Shown piece after piece: positions 59,146 to 64,000 of a stretch of DNA of 64,000 nucleotides; positions within the stretch are counted from its first letter, which is position 1; each line of letters opens with the position of its first letter. The position numbers were made by a program, and so were the translations under genes. The DNA lies in the NCBI GenBank assembly GCA_023374045.1, contig CM041776.1, positions 122,097,000 through 122,160,999 of the forward strand. Direction: 5' to 3'. This DNA is from Limonium bicolor. Its lineage: Eukaryota > Streptophyta > Magnoliopsida > Caryophyllales > Plumbaginaceae. The notes under the pieces were generated by a model. The model made no database searches and was not told the DNA's origin. It saw only the letters and a program-made list of their open reading frames with translations.

Positions 59146-59601
59146 CTACGAGGAGCATTGCTTCTTCATGAAGTTTTGAAAGAGTGGAGTCTTGAAAATG
59201 GGAACGAATGAGCAATCATTGCTGACAGTCTTAATGAAGTCGCAACACTTGGCTCCGAGTGCAAATTTCTGTAATTCGGAGGAAGTGTAGAGATCATGGA
59301 TGCACGAACCAACAGTAGCATCATGGAATGACTTGGAACATTTCTGTGCTTGTTCAATGGATGGATGAGGTGGGACTGGTGGGCTGGATGGCGAAGGGCT
59401 GACTGGCGATGGGTGTGGGTATACCGGGAAGTGAGGGTATGGGTGTGGGAAGTAAGGGTATGGGTGTGGAAAACGAGGGTATGGGAGAGGGAAGTACGGG
59501 AATAATGCTTGTGTATGTTGGGGTTGTTGCTGCTCCTCTTGAGAGAAGGATATTTGGGCCATTGCCGCCATGATTGCTAAGATAACAAGGAAAGCTTTCA
59601 T
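59146..59601 (-). CDS. secreted prolamin-like (ECA1-type) cysteine-rich protein
   Basis: A single-exon 151-residue protein. I start it at the ATG at 59601 because a signal peptide begins there (MKAFLVILAIMAAMAQISFS); the upstream extension in the same frame (to 59808) has no signal-like or conserved feature. After the signal comes a Gln-rich stretch, then a Pro/Tyr/Phe/His-rich region with PHPYPYFPHPYPHF repeats (about residues 30-70), a SPSPSSPP linker, and a C-terminal six-cysteine domain (KC, SC, KCC, DC, QC) with the central CC typical of the plant prolamin-like/ECA1 gametogenesis-related family. Members are small secreted proteins, often active in egg cell, pollen or seed; the specific role here is unknown. 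The repeat-rich linker resembles cell-wall proteins, an unusual combination. Confidence 0.85.
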   Translation of the reverse strand: MKAFLVILAIMAAMAQISFSQEEQQQPQHTQALFPYFPLPYPRFPHPYPYFPHPYPHFPVYPHPSPVSPSPSSPPVPPHPSIEQAQKCSKSFHDATVGSCIHDLYTSSELQKFALGAKCCDFIKTVSNDCSFVPIFKTPLFQNFMKKQCSS

Positions 59602-60711
59602 CTTTCTAAGGTGAATAAGTGGGTAATTGAAGGGAAATGGTGAATGACTGTCAATGTTGAGAATGATGGACTCAAATGTTGGATGAATTAGAGAAACTAA
59701 AGCATTCACATTTATAGGGTCAGTGCAAGTATTAGTGAAGTCTAAATGTTGAAAAAAAGGATGATTGATAAGGTAGTTGAGAAATAAGTGTTGATTTTTT
59801 ATTGACATTGAGAAATAATAGTGGAAACAAGTAATCCGTTATCTCTCATTAATACTATTATTCTTTTACTTTTAATGCACTTTAAAAAGAGTTTTTTTAG
59901 TTAATTTTAAAAGGAGTTATTTGTAACTGAAGCTAATTGTGGGTTTTTAAGCTGTTGACTGAGTTTTTTCTCAGTATTGTATTTCTGTTTTATCTGTGAT
60001 GAGTACATATTTACAATACAATTATACTGTTCTATTTTTAGTTTCCTTTATAATACAAATTATTCCACACACCTTTTTTGCGGCAGAAAAAAGTTACAGA
60101 AAATTTTATAGATAAATTAAAAAATTTTCAATGATGTAGTTTGAAAATAAAAAGACTTGCCATAGGATTTTTTTTTATGTTTTAAGCAGATGTATAATTA
60201 AATGTTATCAAAAGTTTTCTTGGATTTACGGAGTATTAATTTATCGTTTACGATTTTTTTAAAGACTTTGTGTAAGTTCAATCCATTTTATATAATGGAT
60301 TGATCACTTTTTCAATATTGAGATTTTTATGATCGTCAAAAAAATAATAAAAACATTAACGAACCTAAATAATACATATTTTCAAATTATATATTTTTGC
60401 CTCGTCTAAAAACAGAGCCAAAATAAAAAAGGCTGCTTCCAAAAATTCTCACATTATCTATTCCTCAATCTTAGGAATTCTTTATTTAAGTCATTTAGGC
60501 CATATAAAAATTTAATGAAATTCAACAAATAGTTCTAGCCACTTGGTAAAGATTTAACCATTAAATGAGTTTTTAAGTTTTGTTTACATACCACAAATGT
60601 CCAATTTGCTTATTAGTAGAAGAATAAATTCAACAAACATCGTCTACTTAAGATGATAAAAAGAATCTCTTAAGCAATCAACAGCCGCTCTAGACATTGA
60701 GAAAAAAGAAT
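59602..60711. other. AT-rich intergenic DNA
   Basis: About 1.1 kb upstream of the prolamin-like gene (which is on the minus strand). No gene recognised. It holds that gene's promoter, but I cannot point to a specific element. Confidence 0.5.
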
Positions 60712-60719
60712 GGTGTATT

Positions 60720-61587
60720 TAGGGGTGGCAATTTTTACCCAACCCTATAACCCGACCCATACCCAACCCGAAAATAGCGGGTTTGAGTCACGATTATTGA
60801 CCCATTTAATTATTGGGTTGGGTATGGGTTACCTATTAATTTTTTGGGTTGGGTATGGGTTCAAAGTCCTAACCCGTAGTCAACCCGACCCGTTTATTTT
60901 ATTTTATTAAAAATAATAATAAATAAATAATTAGATAAAAATATAAATATATTACTAAGTAAGTGCTAACCTACTATTAGTATAATACATAGTATGTAGT
61001 ATCTTTTTGATGAGAGGTTGTTTATTTGATAATACTACTTTGTTGTATTTCTTTATAAAGTAAAAACAAGAGTATTCGTTATGTGGATTGTCAAAAGACG
61101 ATGTGCTGCTCTCTCCTCCACAACTCCCACTGTGGTCCTATCTCTTTCGTACTCTGAAATTTTTTTTCTATGTTTTGATTCTATATTCTAAAGGAGAAAA
61201 TACAGTTATATTTGGTCTAGGCGTGTACACATCACCTTCTTCTATTAAGTGCTATTGAGCACGACATGTATGTCGAAAAAGGAAAAAGACGGAGGATAAT
61301 GAAAACTCTAGAATATCTACCATATTGAATGTATGATTTCATTCATTTGTAACTCCGTTTGAGCAATCATATAAAAGATTTAATTCCAGGTCTTTTAAAT
61401 TTTGCATAGCCTAATTATGTTGGGTTAAACGGGTCGGGTATGGGTTTAATCATTTTATACGGGTCGGGTATGGGTTGATAATTTGTAACCCGATTATTAT
61501 TGGGTCGGGTATGGGTCAATACAATTTTAATCGGGTCGGGTATGGGTGATCTTCAACCCGACCCATTAACCCGAATTGCCACCCCTA
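60720..61587. mobile_element. hAT-like non-autonomous element
   Basis: An 868-bp element with ends TAGGGGTGGCAA and TTGCCACCCCTA, a 12-bp perfect inverted repeat, flanked by 8-bp duplications with one difference (GGTGTATT at 60712-60719, GGTGTGTT at 61588-61595). Subterminal regions hold many copies of ACCCGACCC / GGGTCGGGT in opposite orientation at the two sides. No transposase. Eight-base duplications and this end type indicate the hAT superfamily. Confidence 0.82.
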
Positions 61588-61591
61588 GGTG

Positions 61592-63803
61592 TGTTATAAC
61601 CCAAGATTTGGTTATAATTTTATTTCGTTACTATGGTTCATTAAGATGGTCTATTCTGAATTTAGGACACAGAAGTCTTTATTAGAGAAGGGGACGAGGA
61701 GGTCTTTTCCCATCCGTTCTATTTTATGGTGAGTTAACCTCATATTAAATTCCTTAACCTATTTTATTCCATATTCTTAATTCACCTATTTTCTAAACAC
61801 GTTCTCACGATCGTTTACGCTCCTCTTTCTCAGTTGGAAACCCTCAACCCTTCTCTTTTTCTCTCTCTCAAAACCTCGTTCTGTTCAATCCCTTATAGTT
61901 TGGCTGTTTGTGGTTCTTCTTCGATTCTCGCTGAAGATTGTGTGCTGTGGCGGAATCAGGTTCTGAGTAAGGTAATCCCCGTTGTTCAACCTTCGATTCT
62001 GAATTTGGGAAGTTTCTTGTCTGAATCCTTCTCTACAATCTGATTAGGAATCCGATTGTGTTCCGTTGCCCCGTCAATTTCTTCTACTGTTGACGTGCTC
62101 TGCAATCTGTAGACCGATTCAGGTGAGAGGGTTCAATCCTGTTCTTCGTTTCAGTTTCAGCATTGGTGTTGTTATCAGTTTCTGATTGAGGGTTGTTCTT
62201 CTGCGTTGTTATGAGAATTCAGTGGCTGTTGGGTTTGCATTTCGGGTCTGCGTTACTGCTGTGTCGGGGTTGGATCGTCTGCTATTCGGATTCAGAAACT
62301 TCTCTGCTGAATTGAGGTAGGTGGCTTATGGATTCGACTTGTGTGTTCGACCTTGGGGAGTTTCATTCGGGTCTGAGTTTAAATGTGTTTTGTCTTGCAA
62401 TTGTGGTTGCGATTTGTCTGTTTGATGGTGTTTTAATGCTTACAAACCCCAAGGTTGTTTTCTGAAAACCTATATTGTTTTGACAGTGTTTTGATGCTTC
62501 TGTTCTGTGTGAAATCGCCTCTGTTCTCTGTATTTTTCGGCATGTCCGAACTTCTGTCCGACCGTTGAAGTTCGGACATGCCCTTCTGCGCTTAAACTTT
62601 CTGAAGTTTTCGCTGTGTCCGAACTTCTGTCCGAGCTTTGAAGTTCGGACACAGCCTTCTGCATTCTCTGATTTTGGCTTCGACTTGTGTCCGAACATTG
62701 ATGTCCGGACACAAGTTCGGACTCTCCACGTTCTGTTTTCCGAAGAATGTCCGAACATCCGTCCGAACTTGGATGTTCGGACACCTCTGACTCTCCATCT
62801 GTTTTAAGGTTCGACTTGTGTCCGAACTTTGAAGTCCGGACACAAGTTCGGACATCCGTCTGGTTTTGCCTTCTGAGTCTCGACTTGTGTCCGAACATTG
62901 ATGTCCGGACACAAGTTCGGACAGGCTACTGTTTTGACCATAACTTGCTCGTTTGAGCTCCGTTTTGACTTCTGTTTGCGGGGTTGGATTCCCCTTCTGA
63001 TTTCCAAGCTATCTATGGGCTTTCTGGTGCCTTTGGTGCACATACGCTTATCTGTATTTAAGCTTCTGTTTTGGGACCTAGTTATCTCTGTGTCTGAGCC
63101 TTTGGATGGCTGGTTACGCTGTCTCGTAGCGCGCTATGTAGGATCCTTCTGTTCACGGGTGATGTTCCCCGTTCTGTTCACGGGTGTTTACACCTGTTCT
63201 GTTTACGAGTGAGGTTTCCTCGTTCTGTTCACGAGCTGGTTGCTCGTTCTGTCTGTATGCTGTGATCACTAGTGTCCCACTCTGTTTTCTGCTTCTGTCT
63301 ACTTCTGCTCTGTTTAGTCCCTTAATGATTGGACTTCTGTTTCTGATTTCTGATATATTTGTGGATTCTCTTGACTCCTTCTGATTTGTCAATTTTCTGT
63401 AAATGTTTTGAGCATGCTGGTTGATGAAGTTGGTCATCTACTGGGCATAGTTGTGTGCTCATTCCCCTACTTCTAACGCTTTTGCAGATTGATTAGCGAG
63501 GATCGTCTCCCCTCAGCTTCTGGAGTTTTGTTGCTTTGTTTTGAGTTTCTCTTGAGACTTTGTATTTAGATTTGAGCCTTTGGGCCTCTTTGTTAGTTTC
63601 CGCTTCTGATATTAGTTTGGTGGGTTCTGTAATGACTTTTGGGGATGTTTTAACATCTCTTGTTTTATACTTTATTTAAGTATTCCGTTTGGGCCTTATT
63701 TGACTATCTGTTTAAGTTCGTTTATTAGAGCCTTGCGTTATTATGTAATAATACGCGGCGTGTAATACCCCTAACTCCTAGGCCAGTGTTTGGGGGTGTT
63801 ACA
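61592..63803 (+). repeat. 5' LTR of a Ty3 retrotransposon running off the window
   Basis: The LTR ends in GGGGTGTTACA at 63803 and is followed by a primer site and gag. The start is less sure: TGTTATAACCC at 61592 is the most LTR-like beginning and directly follows the hAT-like element. The LTR would be about 2.2 kb. It includes a pyrimidine-rich leader-like stretch at 61825-61880 and a hairpin array at 62541-62923. Confidence 0.7.
62541..62923. repeat. GTCCGAAC/GTTCGGAC hairpin array in the LTR
   Basis: Six units of about 60-85 bp. The typical unit has CTTGTGTCCGAAC, a short ATTGAT- or TTTGAAG-like middle, GTCCGGACACAAG and TTCGGAC. Arms can pair in two ways: CTTGTGTCCG with CGGACACAAG, or GTCCGAAC with GTTCGGAC; the two pairings exclude each other. 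Linkers between units differ. Confidence 0.85.
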
Positions 63804-63808
63804 TTTAG

Positions 63809-63820
63809 TGGTATCAGAGC
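63809..63820 (+). other. primer binding site (tRNA-iMet type)
   Basis: TGGTATCAGAGC, 5 nt after the LTR end, the same distance and sequence as in the LARD. Confidence 0.9.
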
Positions 63821-63916
63821 TCTGGGTTCTAATCTGCTGGGATTTTAAGTTAGCCAGTCAGTCAGAAATGTCAGTGTTAGTGTCGGAGTCTAACTGTCTG
63901 CTGTTGGACTTTCAGA

Positions 63917-64000
63917 ATGCCGCCAAGGAGAGCGAATAACCCTCCAGGGAATGTTGCTGATGCTGTTCAGCAATTCATGACGCAGCTCATGCAGACCATG
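63917..64000 (+). CDS. start of a Ty3 gag gene, cut by window edge
   Basis: 28 codons beginning MPPRRANNPPGNV, an N-terminus common in plant Ty3 gag proteins, reaching the window end without a stop. It lies about 115 nt after the LTR, at the expected place. Whether the element is intact cannot be seen. Confidence 0.75.
   Translation, partial: MPPRRANNPPGNVADAVQQFMTQLMQTM

Noticed and set aside
59602..59808. Extension of the prolamin-like protein to the ATG at 59808
   Set aside because: The extra 69 residues precede a clear signal peptide, which would then be internal. The ATG at 59601 is preferred.
62363..62912. Overlapping frames of 106-142 codons on the minus strand and 80 on the plus strand
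   Set aside because: Same cause: the repeated CGGAC/GTCCG array lacks stops in several frames. Repetitive peptide, no gene features.

Overview
This is nuclear DNA of a flowering plant, most likely a eudicot with a large, repeat-rich genome. Genes have GT-AG introns, there is an eight-exon plastid starch synthase gene, and most of the window is plant-type transposable elements (Ty3 and Ty1-copia retrotransposons, a Mutator-like element, MITEs). I cannot name the species. Only two ordinary host genes look intact: starch synthase II (48.9-54.0 kb, + strand) and a small secreted prolamin-like (ECA1-type) protein (59.1-59.6 kb, - strand).

Layout. 1-1635 is the tail of an LTR. 1949-16074 is a complete 14.1-kb retrotransposon with 4.6-kb LTRs, a GTTAG target duplication, a tRNA-iMet-type primer site, a polypurine tract and no coding capacity (a LARD-type element) of the same LTR family. 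16.9-18.6 kb is a decayed Ty1-copia remnant with a mutated reverse transcriptase active-site motif. 18.8-40.05 kb is a three-level nest. The outermost layer is an AT-rich foldback element with arms at 18.82-19.27 and 39.66-40.05 kb. Inserted in it is a 20-kb Mutator-like element (MULE, 19277-39258) with 9-bp target duplications. Inserted in that, on the minus strand, is a 9.3-kb Ty3 retrotransposon (25175-34486, target duplication CTTCC) that keeps only a gag/retropepsin/G-patch reading frame.

The MULE is the most unusual object. It encodes a MULE transposase with zinc-binding SWIM-like motif and C-terminal OTU cysteine-protease domain, a divergently transcribed small intact ORF, a plant mobile domain (PMD) gene, and rearranged, duplicated fragments of an AGO4-type Argonaute (MID-PIWI). 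A nine-copy 95-bp array lies between the two divergent promoters and repeats the terminal-inverted-repeat core motif. The transposase and PMD frames carry stops and frameshifts, so this copy is probably not autonomous.

40-48.4 kb is AT-rich intergenic DNA with a Stowaway-like MITE, two related foldback elements filled with short GATTCACTTTT repeats, and two further TIR elements, one ending about 420 bp before the starch synthase start codon. After the starch synthase come a gene fragment (54.7-55.3 kb), a tandem array (55.4-57.0 kb), the prolamin-like gene, a hAT-like non-autonomous element (60720-61587) and the 5' LTR, primer site and first 28 gag codons of another Ty3 element cut off by the window edge.

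A cross-cutting observation is that three LTR families here (4.3/13.8 kb, 25.6/33.1 kb, 62.5 kb) each carry an array of short hairpins built on GTCCG/CGGAC or CCGACC/GGTCGG in the presumed transcribed leader part of the LTR.
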